Source: CBDCVN01 sp965223045
GTDB lineage: Bacteria; Deinococcota; Deinococci; Deinococcales; Trueperaceae
Reading direction: 5' to 3'
Assembly: GCA_965223045.1 (NCBI GenBank)
Contig: CBDCVN010000013.1
Coordinates: forward strand, 930,001-994,000
Length of the DNA: 64,000 nt
Shown here in pieces: positions 35,643 to 44,733 of the stretch; position 1 is the stretch's first letter; each line of letters opens with the position of its first letter. The notes below the pieces were generated by a model. The model was not told where the DNA came from and searched no databases. It worked only from the letters and a program-made list of their open reading frames with translations. The position numbers were made by a program, and so were the translations under genes.

Positions 35643-37256
35643 GTTGATTTCTATATTTCCATATAGGCGATGCAACTCTCTACTGATTTCTAGCATAGGG
35701 TGAGATTCACTTATTGACACATCGCTTGATCTGTAAGATCCTATTAATAAAATTCGATTTCTTGCTACATGTCTGCTCAAATAGTTAAATAATGCTGCTG
35801 AAGAAGCATCCACCCAATGTAAATCTTCTAAAATAAGTAGAATTGGTCTGATTTTTGCAATAGCTTGTAAGGCACTAGCATACAAAGAAATTATTCTTAC
35901 TTGCTCTAATGCTCCCAAGGGTTTTTCACTTGTTAAGTTTACAACCTTATCAAACCAAGATTCTTTCTCTAAGCCTGCTACCACTAGCCTTTCAATTAAT
36001 GGTGCATCTGTCAAAAAATTAGTAATTAAATCAGGGGCATATTTTGCTATCAGGGACACTGTCTCTCCCATGGCTTCCCATAAGCGCTTTGCATGCCCTG
36101 TACTTATTAGTCCTCCATGCCACTGTGCTTCTACATCTCCTAAAAGTAGTAGCAATATGTGTCTAAATGGTAAGTAGGGATCTCCTATTCCTGATTGTTG
36201 ATCACAATAACCTGTTAGTACTAGTAGTTCTGGGTTTGTTTCTAATGCCTTATCTGTAAATTTTTGTAGTAAGTATGACTTCCCTTGGCCTGCATTGCCT
36301 AGTACCAATCTTACTTGTCCTTTGTTTTCATCTATTAAGCTTAGTGCTTTATGCAGTTGGTCTAGCTCTGCTTTTCTACCTACAAATAATGTTTCTCTTG
36401 CTGAATCCTCCTCTGCTAAGAATGCTGGTGGAGTAAGGTTTGTAGGCAAGTCTAATCTTGTACTAGTTCCAGTTGCTGAATTCTTAACTTTTGGGTTTTG
36501 ACTAAACTGCCCTAACTCTCCTGACTTTATTTGTCCTATTAAGTTTTCTATTGCTTTGCTTGGTTCTATTGCTAGATTTTCCGCTAGTATTTGCTTACAT
36601 TTTTCATACTGCTGTAGTGCTGCTGCTCTATTTCCTTGCTTGGCCTGTAAATAGATGAGCTTATAATGCGATTCTTCTCGCAATTGATCTAGGCTCAACA
36701 TGCCCTGTGCATATTTTAAAGCACTGCTATAATCTTTCTTATCTTCCTCACTCCCTATGAGTTTATCAAACACCTCAAAAGCAATTTGTTGGTAGTGTTC
36801 TTGTTGATTTAAGCACCAATCATCAAACTCTGGGGCATCTTTTATTTCTAGGCCTGCTAGAAAATCCCCCCTATAAGAGGTAATGGTTTGGTCTAGCTTC
36901 TCTAAATCAATTGGTTTTTTACCAAGTGCTGCCTCTAACTCTAAGGCATCTACTTGAATTGATTTCCCCCAATCAAGACTTATTGTATGTCTGCTTGGTT
37001 TTATATATTCCCCTAATATCTTTTTTAGATCTGATAGTCCTGTACGCAAACTACTGCGTGCTAGATCATCAGTTACATCACTCCAAAATAGTAATATTAG
37101 CTTAGTCCTTTGTACAGCTTTCTTTTCAATAGCTATATGAGCTAATAGTGCTAGTAGCTTTTTGGGTATTTGTAAAGGAGTGCCATTTTCAAAACACACC
37201 TCTGGAGTTCCTAATAAGTTGATGTGTAGTAGAGTCTGGCTTGTTTCCTTCTCCAT

Positions 37257-37761
37257 TGTTTAATTCTAGCAAATTTTTGATTCTAACTGATTGCTTGGCT
37301 CAAAATTTAACTTCTTCCTAGATTTTCCTTGGGAGCCAATATCCAGACGCTCTGTGTCCTGTAAACTGAACGTAGAGCGTTCAAGGCATGTATTCAAGCT
37401 CTGCTTGGGAACAAGCTATAAATAATGTATTTTCCACGCAACGAAAAGTCATATCAATAAAACACACCCGACTATTTCCATGCAATAAGTCCTTTAGTAA
37501 GTAGAAAATACAGGTATCACCACGTAGGGGCGTATTGCAATACGCCCCTACCATATGAAATGCTGCCATACTGTTTCCGTGCAGTATATCCAATTATGCC
37601 CATAAATTACATCTACTATGTAATTACCCCTTCAGAAAAGAACAAACTAACTGCCGATTTTTTAACGATAACTTGCCGATAAACTGCCGATAGAATTTTT
37701 AAGCTAAATAGCGTAAAGAAATAGCACCAACTATTTCTTATTCCAGAAAGGATTAAAGAAT
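37257..37761. other. Intergenic region upstream of the BTAD regulator
   Basis: No gene seen. It contains the perfect palindrome at 37524-37551 and a small inverted repeat GAACG-TAGAG-CGTTC near 37369. The last 100 bp should carry the promoter of the period-5 repeat gene. Confidence 0.5.
37524..37551. repeat. 28-bp perfect palindrome
   Basis: Half-site GTAGGGGCGTATTG followed by its exact complement. Very GC-rich against its surroundings. Similar GTAGGGGCGTATTGCAATACGC-type sequences are familiar to me as dispersed intergenic hairpins in other bacterial phyla; only one copy is in this window. Confidence 0.75.
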
Positions 37762-38160
37762 ATGAAATTCTTTAAGAAGTTCGTTTTTATCGGTGGAGTT
37801 GTAGTTATTAGTTTATTTGGATCAACAGCAACTGCAATAATGTCTGCAAATAGTTTGTCTATGAATGGTTTGTCTGCAAATGCTCTGAGTTGGAATGCCC
37901 TAACTGTAAATGGCGTGCGTTTAAATAGTCTTGTTTTAAATGGTGTGCATTTAAATGGTTTGTCCTCAAATGGTGTAAAGTTGAACGGTTTCGTAAATGG
38001 TTTGTCCTCAAATAGTTTGTCTATGAATGGTTTGTCTGCAAATGCTCTGAGTCGGAATGCCCTAACTATAAATGGCATGCCAGATAATGGCTACAATATT
38101 GATTCCCAAACCCAAGGCTTAGATTTCAGTACTATTGGACGAAAAGCACTTAAGAAGTAA
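37762..38160 (+). CDS. Exported period-5 (xxNxL) repeat protein
   Basis: The 132-residue product has a signal peptide (cleavage near ATA, about residue 25) followed by about 16 consecutive five-residue units with Asn in the third and Leu or Val in the fifth place (SMNGL, SANAL, TVNGV, RLNSL). The spacing resembles pentapeptide-repeat solenoids, with Asn at the i-2 position, and the LNG-rich repeats of some myxobacterial exported proteins. A stretch of about 70 bp (from 37850 and again from 38010) is duplicated within the gene with three substitutions, so the repeat number has recently changed. The C-terminal 30 residues are non-repetitive. Followed by a hairpin and the exported gene at 38230. 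Function unknown. Confidence 0.82.
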   Translation: MKFFKKFVFIGGVVVISLFGSTATAIMSANSLSMNGLSANALSWNALTVNGVRLNSLVLNGVHLNGLSSNGVKLNGFVNGLSSNSLSMNGLSANALSRNALTINGMPDNGYNIDSQTQGLDFSTIGRKALKK

Positions 38161-38180
38161 ATTCCTCTTAATTAATTCAA

Positions 38181-38216
38181 AAAGATTGTTAGGTTTTAAT
38201 CTAACAATCTTTTATT
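38181..38216 (+). terminator. Hairpin terminator or attenuator
   Basis: A perfect 12-bp stem AAAGATTGTTAG / CTAACAATCTTT with an 8-base loop, followed by TATTTT. It lies between the period-5 repeat gene and the next gene, whose ribosome site begins just after it, so it may limit rather than stop readthrough. Confidence 0.8.
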
Positions 38217-38229
38217 TTGAAAGGAATCC

Positions 38230-38922
38230 ATGTTTGACAAAAGTTTTTATATTCTATTACTTGGTGCATTAATTTTCCTTACCCAAGGCTATACAGAAGA
38301 ACTTGAAGAAACTGATTACAGTACTGGTCGTGTAGAAGTTCCTAGTGGTTTTGCTGATAACCCTACTAAGCGGGAACAGCTCAAATATTTAGTTGGTTGT
38401 GCTTTAACAGAAGAAACTGAAGTTTACACTACTGTTGATGGGGAAGAATACAGTTTTGAAGGTAGTATAGGTTTAGTACCTCAATGGATTGATAGAGGAC
38501 TAGTAGGTGAAGAGGAGCGTTGGGTATCAGCTTGTATGCTAGCACGGACTAATTTTTTTGGTAAGACTGTGCAGATTTCTATGCGTGCACCTGAAGGAAC
38601 TGAAGTTCCATCAAAGAGTTTAGAGACAACCCCTGAAGAGGTTGAAGAATTCAGTATCTTTGAAGGTGGATTCTTTGGTAATCTATTTGCTGAGAATCCA
38701 GTAGCTTATACTTGCCTTGGAGACCGTACAGCAGAAGAAAATGCTGACCCTGTTTTGCAAGATAGGGTTTGTACCGAAGAAACAGATGCTTATGCCATAG
38801 AAGAGCGGCTAAGTAATTGTAGGTTTATTATTACAGGGCAGTGTAGTGATCCTGAAAGCTTTAAGGTGGGGGATGAAGTATATGAAGAAGTGATCTATGT
38901 TTATCTTAAACCTAAAAAGTAG
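38230..38922 (+). CDS. Exported cysteine-containing protein, ADYC-like
   Basis: A 230-residue secreted protein (signal peptide SFYILLLGALIFLTQGY). The body has six Cys and the features LKYLVGCALTEETEV, YSFEGSIGLVPQWIDRGL, RWVSACMLARTNFFG and FEGGFFGNLF. This pattern resembles myxobacterial ADYC-type exported proteins, which often accompany LNG repeats like those of the preceding gene. The assignment is recall-based. The start has GAAAGGA upstream. It is separated from the repeat gene only by the hairpin, so the pair is probably a functional unit. Confidence 0.65.
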   Translation: MFDKSFYILLLGALIFLTQGYTEELEETDYSTGRVEVPSGFADNPTKREQLKYLVGCALTEETEVYTTVDGEEYSFEGSIGLVPQWIDRGLVGEEERWVSACMLARTNFFGKTVQISMRAPEGTEVPSKSLETTPEEVEEFSIFEGGFFGNLFAENPVAYTCLGDRTAEENADPVLQDRVCTEETDAYAIEERLSNCRFIITGQCSDPESFKVGDEVYEEVIYVYLKPKK

Positions 38923-38925
38923 AAA

Positions 38926-39464
38926 TAGGGGGCCACACATCAAAATGTCAGTGACAAAACCTGTTGCCAAAGCCTTGTTTTCAGCAGTTCTATCTAAATC
39001 TGTTATTTCTGTTGGTCCGTCAAACTGGCTTCTACCTGATGTAGTTTCTAAGGCGATATCCTGAAGATTATCCCAATGCTCTACAATCAAACCATTTAAG
39101 CTATTTTCAAAACGAAAGATGTCAAAGCCAACTTTAAGGCCAAAAAAATCATACTCTGTGTGCATGAAAATAAATTCACCGTCTTGAAAGGCAAGAACAA
39201 CATTCACTTTGGCACTGCCTTCAGGAAGGGCTTGCAGAACTTCTCCAAATCCTGCCAGACCATCACCTACTGATAAATTATGCTGGATGTACTTATCTGG
39301 ATTAATAAAGGCAACTGCTTCTTTATCACCGTTTCAATACTGTTGAGCACGGCAATGGCTTTTTCTTTATTGGTTATGCTGTCCTCCAAAGTTGTAGAAA
39401 TTTGCGTGTAAGCCATGGTTACAAAAAAAACTGCAACAAGATTTAATAGAACTATCTTTTTCAT
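38926..39464 (-). pseudogene. Exported SnoaL/NTF2-like protein, frameshifted and truncated
   Basis: From the ATG at 39464 (after AAGGAAGGAAAA) the product has a signal peptide (VLLNLVAVFFVTMAYTQIS), then an NTF2-like start (EKAIAVLNSIET). At about 39330 the frame is lost; adding one G restores GDKEAVAFINPDKYIQHNLS and continues DGEFIFMHTEYDFFG and LIVEHWDNLQDI, typical of SnoaL-like proteins (compare YIQHNPLV and IVEHWDSMQEI in 40563-42134). After SRSQFDGPTEI a second repeat seems to begin (KALATGFVTDIL) but stops at about 38926, where the neighbouring gene ends. It was probably a two-domain exported NTF2-like protein. Confidence 0.75.
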
Positions 39465-39553
39465 TTTTCCTTCCTTAACTTATAAGGTGGACTTATAATA
39501 GCTATACACAGAGAAAAATGGCAGGTCATTCTTTGCCAGAAGATGGTAAATTC

Positions 39554-40426
39554 CTAACCTTTGAAGTTTTCTTTGAATTTAGATGGTGTGACAAGTGTGT
39601 GCTTTTTAAAGTACTTGACAAAGTTGCTGACTTCTTCAAACCCGAATTTGTAAGCTAAGGTTTGTACCTGTATATCTTCAATTACAAGGTTCCTTTTTGC
39701 CTCGAGTATAGTGTGAGCGTCAATAAGCTGCTTTGCTGTTTGATTGATCGCTAGCTTACATATTCTATTTAAGGACTTGTAGCTTGTACCCAGCATATTT
39801 GCATAGACAGATGCCTCTCGAGTCGTCATGTAATTCTCTTCAATTAAGGTGAAAAGCTGGGTAAATTTTTTTGTCTGTTTTTCACTTAGGCGGTTGGCAT
39901 AGCCACTTGGTTGTTCTCGAAGGACCATCAAGAGGAGCGAAGCAAATAGTAGCTGCATGAGCAAAGCATCAGGGCTTGAATGCTGCTGCTCTTTGTTGAT
40001 TTCATATAGTAAGGCCTCGCAACTTTTTTTCAGCGCTAAATCACAAGTCAGGACAGGTTGGTATGATGTCACAAAATGATTCGGTGCACAAAACGGCATT
40101 CTAATATTTGTATGGGTTGTATTTAAAAATGCTTCAGTGAAAAAAATAGCTTGCCCCTGGGGATGACCCTCTAGATCGAAAGCATGAACCTGTCGTTCAT
40201 TAATAAGGATAAAATTGCCTGCTTGGAAGGGGTAATAGTTAAAATCTATAAAGTGTTTTCCCTCACCTTGAGTAATATAAATTAAACAGTAAAATTTGTT
40301 GCGATGTGGTTTGCCAGGGTCGTGACTAAATACAGGAATTCTTTGGTAGATGGAATCTAGTTCTATAATTTCTATGTCTATGCTTACAGAATCTTGTGGT
40401 TTAAACTCGATGTTGGGAATGTTCAT
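39554..40426 (-). CDS. AraC-family regulator
   Basis: A 290-residue regulator with an N-terminal cupin-like sensing domain (FYCLIYITQGEGKHFIDFNYYPFQAGNFILI) and a C-terminal AraC helix-turn-helix pair (ASVYANMLGTSYKSLNRICK, then VQTLAYKFGFEEVSNFVKYF). It lies divergent from the exported module A-SnoaL gene at 40563 with about 135 bp between, making that gene a likely target. The upstream SnoaL remnant (38926-39464) lies downstream in the same direction. Effector unknown. Confidence 0.92.
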   Translation of the reverse strand: MNIPNIEFKPQDSVSIDIEIIELDSIYQRIPVFSHDPGKPHRNKFYCLIYITQGEGKHFIDFNYYPFQAGNFILINERQVHAFDLEGHPQGQAIFFTEAFLNTTHTNIRMPFCAPNHFVTSYQPVLTCDLALKKSCEALLYEINKEQQHSSPDALLMQLLFASLLLMVLREQPSGYANRLSEKQTKKFTQLFTLIEENYMTTREASVYANMLGTSYKSLNRICKLAINQTAKQLIDAHTILEAKRNLVIEDIQVQTLAYKFGFEEVSNFVKYFKKHTLVTPSKFKENFKG

Positions 40427-40562
40427 GAGGTTTTATAATCTTTCCAATCTTAGCTGAGAAAAACCGCTGCCCGATTATGTATGGTATTTTGTCCTTTTTT
40501 AACCAATTTTTGTCAACAATTCACCTTGATTTTTCAGCAGTTGCTACAGTTAAAATACCACT

Positions 40563-42134
40563 ATGAGAAAAGTTCAGGTAAATAATCCAATTAGAGAATG
40601 TCTTTTCAAAACATTGGTAATAATTTACTTAACTTTTGCTGTTGGAAGCACTGTCTTTTCACAAGCAGAAATTTCATCCGATATGAGTGTGCCTGTTTAT
40701 GCTGGTACTCTCGAGCACGTCTACACCCCTACAAAAACCGAAGAACAAGAAACCTTTGAGACCTCTTTATTATACTTGCTTAGAGGATTAGAAACGCTGG
40801 GTTTTTGGCTTGATCCTGCTAATGAAATTGGGTTGCTTCCTGAAGCTGAGGGGCGTTTTATGATGTCCAGCACACCTATTCTACAAACGGGAGGTGCAGC
40901 AGTTCCTGTAGGTATAGGAGTAACAGGTTTTGCCCAGCCGATAGTAATTAATGAAAATGGAATACCTCAAGGATTTAATGAAAGAGAATATCTCTATGAG
41001 CAATCTCTTGTCCATTACAATGTCACCATTGAAGATATATTTCAAAAAGTGCCCTATATTGATAGATTTAATTATCAATATGGAGTTAGTATAGGTGGAC
41101 AAAAAGCTCGAGTTTATCGTAAACCCATAGAAAGACAATTTACACTGCTGGCTATACTCCAAACAATGGGAATCCCTTCTGAAGTTGCTAACGCTTGGGT
41201 GGAAGAATATGCAAAAATAGCTCATTTGCCACAAACTCTACAGTTAGCATGGCTGTTTGCAGACAATCCACTGGCAGGTGAGTACCAATCACATATTCAA
41301 CATATACTCAAATCTTTAAACCTAAATACCCTAACACTTTCTAGGCCTCTGAGTGGGGAGTTTTCTGTAAATCAAGCTCCTAAGGTTCAATGGGTTAACC
41401 AAGACCCTTTTTGGGAAGAGGTTCAAAAACAACCATTCATGAAAGTATTTACTGATTTGCTAAGCAACGCCAGTGAAGAGATTCAAAGGAGTTTTATTGT
41501 TACACTGTTTTTTCTAGAGCCAAACCCTACCAACACTACCAGTGATGCTAATGTGTCAGATAACTTTTTTGGTAGTAACGACTCTATTTTTAGCCCCAAA
41601 CCTTCTTGGTTTGGACAAGAAGGAATAAGACCTACAGTTAGTAGTAGTTTTACGTCTTCTGGAAAAGAAGATGACTCAAACATGATTAAAACTTCATCTG
41701 ATGACACAACATCAGAAAGCAAGCCTGTATTTCCACCAAATGAAGGAGAAGATATTATGAGTGCTCAAAACAAAGCCAACGCCATTGCATTTTATAAGAT
41801 GGCATATGAGGGTAATCCTCGAGAAGCAGTCGAAAAGTATGTTGGTACTGAATACATTCAGCATAATCCATTAGTTGCCAATGGACCTGAGGGATTCATT
41901 GAATACTTTGAACGTATGCAGAATGAGTATCCTGAAAAGTCTATTGAGTTTGTTCGTGCAGTTGCAGAGGGTAACCTTGTTGCACTACACACCCACCAAA
42001 TATGGCCCGATGGTGATGAGTATGTCACAATGGACTTTTTTCGATTTGATGAACAAGGAAAGATAGTTGAACATTGGGATTCCATGCAGGAAATTCCTAA
42101 AGGGGAATCCAAAAATGGAAACACTATGTATTGA
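40563..42134 (+). CDS. Exported module A-SnoaL/NTF2 fusion
   Basis: This 523-residue protein is the only intact module A fusion in the window. Signal peptide at about 12-38; module A at about 60-325 (SLLYLLRGLETLGFWLDPAN, LLPEAEGRFM, FQKVPYIDRFNYQYGV, WVEEYAKIAHLPQTLQLAWL, FTDLLSNASEEIQRSFIVTL). A Ser/Thr-rich linker (about 325-400) leads to a SnoaL-like domain starting MSAQNKANAIAFYKMAYEGN with YIQHNPLVANGPEGFIEYFE, ALHTHQIW and IVEHWDSMQEIP. The cargo domain alone resembles cytosolic SnoaL-like proteins of about 125 residues and has its own internal Met, as if it had been a free gene captured by module A. Divergent from the AraC regulator. Confidence 0.88.
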   Translation: MRKVQVNNPIRECLFKTLVIIYLTFAVGSTVFSQAEISSDMSVPVYAGTLEHVYTPTKTEEQETFETSLLYLLRGLETLGFWLDPANEIGLLPEAEGRFMMSSTPILQTGGAAVPVGIGVTGFAQPIVINENGIPQGFNEREYLYEQSLVHYNVTIEDIFQKVPYIDRFNYQYGVSIGGQKARVYRKPIERQFTLLAILQTMGIPSEVANAWVEEYAKIAHLPQTLQLAWLFADNPLAGEYQSHIQHILKSLNLNTLTLSRPLSGEFSVNQAPKVQWVNQDPFWEEVQKQPFMKVFTDLLSNASEEIQRSFIVTLFFLEPNPTNTTSDANVSDNFFGSNDSIFSPKPSWFGQEGIRPTVSSSFTSSGKEDDSNMIKTSSDDTTSESKPVFPPNEGEDIMSAQNKANAIAFYKMAYEGNPREAVEKYVGTEYIQHNPLVANGPEGFIEYFERMQNEYPEKSIEFVRAVAEGNLVALHTHQIWPDGDEYVTMDFFRFDEQGKIVEHWDSMQEIPKGESKNGNTMY

Positions 42135-42292
42135 AATGTTAGCCTACCCAAGTATAAAGATTGGGGATTCTATGAAGAGTGGCTGCCCTTAAATGCTCTA
42201 ACTATCCAATTCTATTTATTTTTGGGATTATAAGTAACTGCTTTGACTTTTTTTGAGGTGTTAGAGTTCCCTAGGCTACACTAAAGTTAGAT

Positions 42293-43138
42293 ATGAGCTA
42301 TCACACCCCCTCTAAAACAGTTATCAGCACTGTTACACTAACTGTTAATAACATGGAGCAACAGCTTCATTTTTACACTGATGTAATAGGCTTAAAGATC
42401 AAACATAAGCTAATTGACCAAGTGGTACTCGGAACTGCCCATAGAGATATAGTTGTTCTACACAAGCATACTAATGCTAAACAGGATACAAGGACAACAG
42501 GTCTATTTCACCTCGCCATCCTCCTACCTACACGTGAAGAACTTGCTAGCTGGCTTAAGCACTATCTTTCTTTAGGATACCAATTGCAAGGTGCTTCAGA
42601 TCATGGAGTTAGTGAGGCTCTTTACTTAAGTGACCCTGAGGGAAATGGCATTGAAATGTACACTGACCATCCACGTGAGACATGGCCTTTTAGAGAGGAT
42701 AAAATCAAGATGGTTACGAAATATCTAGATGTTCAAAACTTGCTAGAAGTTGCTGTTGACTCTTTTAGCAAGCTTTCAGAGCAAACAACACTTGGGCATA
42801 TTCATCTTAGAGTAAGTGACTTGAAAGAAGCTCGAGCATTCTATGTTGATCTACTTGGTTTTGACCTCATGCAAGATGATTATGCTGGGGCTTTGTTTAT
42901 CAGTGCTGGTGGTTATCATCATCATATTGGAATGAATGTATGGAACTCTACAGGGGCCGCACCACCTCTACCAAATACTTTAGGCCTACACAGCTACACA
43001 ATTGCCCTTTCTAATAAAGCCGAATTAGAAAACTTAGCGAGTTACTTATCGGAGGCCAAATATCCTATGAAGAGGGTTTTTGAGGGGCTCGAGCTACATG
43101 ATCCATCTGGATTGAAAATTATTTTTACTCGTGTATGA
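42293..43138 (+). CDS. VOC-family dioxygenase (catechol 2,3-dioxygenase-like)
   Basis: A 281-residue protein with two glyoxalase/bleomycin-resistance (VOC) halves: about 8-130 (VTLTVNNMEQQLHFYTDVIGL, LFHLAILLP, LYLSDPEGNGIEMY) and about 165-281 (LGHIHLRVSDLKEARAFYVD, YHHHIGMNVW, LELHDPSGLKIIF). The His/Glu metal ligands are in HLA and GIEMY of the first half and HIH and H-HIGM in the second. It resembles CatE-type extradiol dioxygenases of Bacillus, which are controlled by quinone-sensing HxlR regulators. Two GCTCGAGC octamers occur in the gene. It overlaps by 8 bp the longest frame of the next gene. Confidence 0.9.
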   Translation: MSYHTPSKTVISTVTLTVNNMEQQLHFYTDVIGLKIKHKLIDQVVLGTAHRDIVVLHKHTNAKQDTRTTGLFHLAILLPTREELASWLKHYLSLGYQLQGASDHGVSEALYLSDPEGNGIEMYTDHPRETWPFREDKIKMVTKYLDVQNLLEVAVDSFSKLSEQTTLGHIHLRVSDLKEARAFYVDLLGFDLMQDDYAGALFISAGGYHHHIGMNVWNSTGAAPPLPNTLGLHSYTIALSNKAELENLASYLSEAKYPMKRVFEGLELHDPSGLKIIFTRV

Positions 43139-43202
43139 AGGGCATAAGTGTTCTTTAGTTGTGTTGACTATTGCCATTTTACAAGCTTGGATTTATGTTC
43201 TA

Positions 43203-44177
43203 ATGAAAGCTAAGTTCCCATTAACCTTAATAATTACTTATTTCGCTATTGTTACTAGTCTTGTTCTAACTGTTTCTTTTACTTTTCTCCAAGTGAGTAT
43301 TCAATCAGTATTTGCTATAAGTGAGTATGATTCTAATAGCAATTTCAAAACAATATCTGCTAACCCATCAAAAAATGATTTCGAGAATGTATTTACTACA
43401 GAGTCAACAGTAGTTTTTGTTGATAAACAACTAGCTAGCTGTAATGCCAAATGGAAACCTGTAAAACGTGATTTTAGGGGTACAACTATGGTGAAAGTGC
43501 CAGCAGGAAAGTTTAGGATGGGGAGTAATGATTATCATGATGAACAGCCTGTAAGCACGCAAGCTTTTACTAGCCCCTTCTGGATAGATGAAACTGAAGT
43601 AACAAGAGAAGCATATGAGAGATGTATATTGATTGGAGTATGTACATCCACACCAAACAATACATATTCAACAGAACCAAACCAGCCTATAAATTGGGTT
43701 ACTTGGTATCAAGCAGCAACATATTGCAAATGGCGACGTGCACACCTGCCTACAGAAGCAGAATGGGAATACGCAGCTCGAGGACCAGATAATTTGGTAT
43801 ACCCTTGGGGAAATGAATTTGATAGTGAAAGAGTAAATTATGGTAATCCTTTTGGTCAAATAATGACTGTAGGTAGTTATGAAGATGGTGCCTCATGGGT
43901 GGGCGCAAAAAACATGGCAGGTAATGCGTCAGAATGGATCTGTTCAACCTACACAGCTTATCCATATAATGAAAATGATGGTAGAAACCTAACTGGAAGT
44001 GAGTCTAATGTTGGTAAAGAAGTTGTGGTACGTGGTGGTTCGTTTGGGGATGATTTTGACTTTGTGAGCACTATGGATCGTAACAGATTTTCTGCTAGTG
44101 CTGAATTTAATTTCAACGGTTTTCGTTGTGCTCTTTCCAAAGAAACTGTTGTTCCAAGCCCTTCTCAAGGTATTTAA
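43203..44177 (+). CDS. Exported FGE/sulfatase-modifying-factor-like protein
   Basis: From the ATG at 43203 the 324-residue protein has a long N-terminal hydrophobic segment (LTLIITYFAIVTSLVLTVSF) and an FGE-sulfatase fold: MVKVPAGKFRMGSND, PFWIDETEVTREAYERC, INWVTWYQAATYCKWRRAHLPTEAEWEYAARG, NMAGNASEWI, VVRGGSFGDD, FRCAL. In true formylglycine-generating enzymes two active-site Cys near the C-terminus bind copper. Here the C-terminal end has a single Cys (GFRCALSK), so it is probably a non-sulfatase member that binds glycans or other ligands, as in many bacterial surface proteins. No sulfatase gene is near. Confidence 0.85.
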   Translation: MKAKFPLTLIITYFAIVTSLVLTVSFTFLQVSIQSVFAISEYDSNSNFKTISANPSKNDFENVFTTESTVVFVDKQLASCNAKWKPVKRDFRGTTMVKVPAGKFRMGSNDYHDEQPVSTQAFTSPFWIDETEVTREAYERCILIGVCTSTPNNTYSTEPNQPINWVTWYQAATYCKWRRAHLPTEAEWEYAARGPDNLVYPWGNEFDSERVNYGNPFGQIMTVGSYEDGASWVGAKNMAGNASEWICSTYTAYPYNENDGRNLTGSESNVGKEVVVRGGSFGDDFDFVSTMDRNRFSASAEFNFNGFRCALSKETVVPSPSQGI

Positions 44178-44309
44178 TAGTTTGCAAAACCGATATACTT
44201 GGGAAGAAAACAATGTTGATTTGATGATGTCCTTATATCAAAAGTTTGACATTAGAAAATAGTTACCTTTAGAACGATAAAATCAAAGGGTAGTAGGGCT
44301 TTGAGCTAG

Positions 44310-44671
44310 GTCATCATCGTGTAAAAAATCAACCAAGTATGTTGCTCTTTTAGAAAATACAATAAGTATTAATGATATTAGTGTAGGTAACTATGATGCT
44401 ATTTTTCTAGTTGGTGATCAATCAATCTCCAATGTACACTTACTACAACAATGCCAATTTACACAAGCTTGGGGCAGATTTTTATGAAGCAGGGAAAGTT
44501 ACAGCCCTAGTTTGTCGTGCCACTTGTATTTTGCTAAAAGTCAAAACTAGTGATGGTAAGTTGCTAATAGAGAACAAATTATTTGGTTATTTAGGACTCA
44601 AGCACACCACCACTGTATATGCTTTGACTAAACTTTGGCCTTACTCTTGCTTTTCAAAAAGGTTATGGTAG
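44310..44671 (+). pseudogene. DJ-1/PfpI-family remnant, frameshifted
   Basis: A first frame reads TKYVALLENTISINDISVGN and then YDAIFLVGDQ, the first part of a DJ-1/PfpI glutamine-amidotransferase-like fold. At about 44420 the frame shifts, and the second part reads QSPMYTYYNNANLHKLGADF, YEAGKVTALVCRATCILLKV, with the nucleophile Cys of the VC-A-C elbow. The C-terminal third is missing or scrambled after KLLIENKLF. No start codon in context. DJ-1/PfpI members detoxify reactive carbonyls in some bacteria. Confidence 0.75.
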
Positions 44672-44733
44672 ACGTGTAGCACTAAAAGTTATTAAGGGGG
44701 ATTTTTAAAGTCACAGACATAATTAGTTCTTTT

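Larger units (their letters stand above)
32082..37256 (-). pseudogene. BTAD-ATPase-TPR transcriptional activator, doubly interrupted
   Basis: Removing MITE-B (35381-35642, keeping one CTAG) and IS3 copy 2 (33540-34871, keeping one TTC) leaves a single 1193-codon frame. Domains: an OmpR-like winged helix (about 1-95, LHINLLGTPEVCF, LILLFWSDVTDDLARSSLR), the BTAD alpha-helical domain (about 95-245), an AAA/NB-ARC ATPase with Walker A GNAGQGKS (about 325) and Walker B LLILEDLHWVD, then C-terminal TPR-like helices. This is the architecture of SARP/AfsR-type activators with ATPase, which switch on neighbouring secondary functions. Joins read EINL-EDQKVEDEREF and YIYSNLAE-TERIYLHED. In its present form the N-terminal piece (ends 35556) keeps DNA-binding, BTAD and most of the ATPase but loses the sensor part. 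The N-terminal half has no CTCGAG. Confidence 0.9.
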
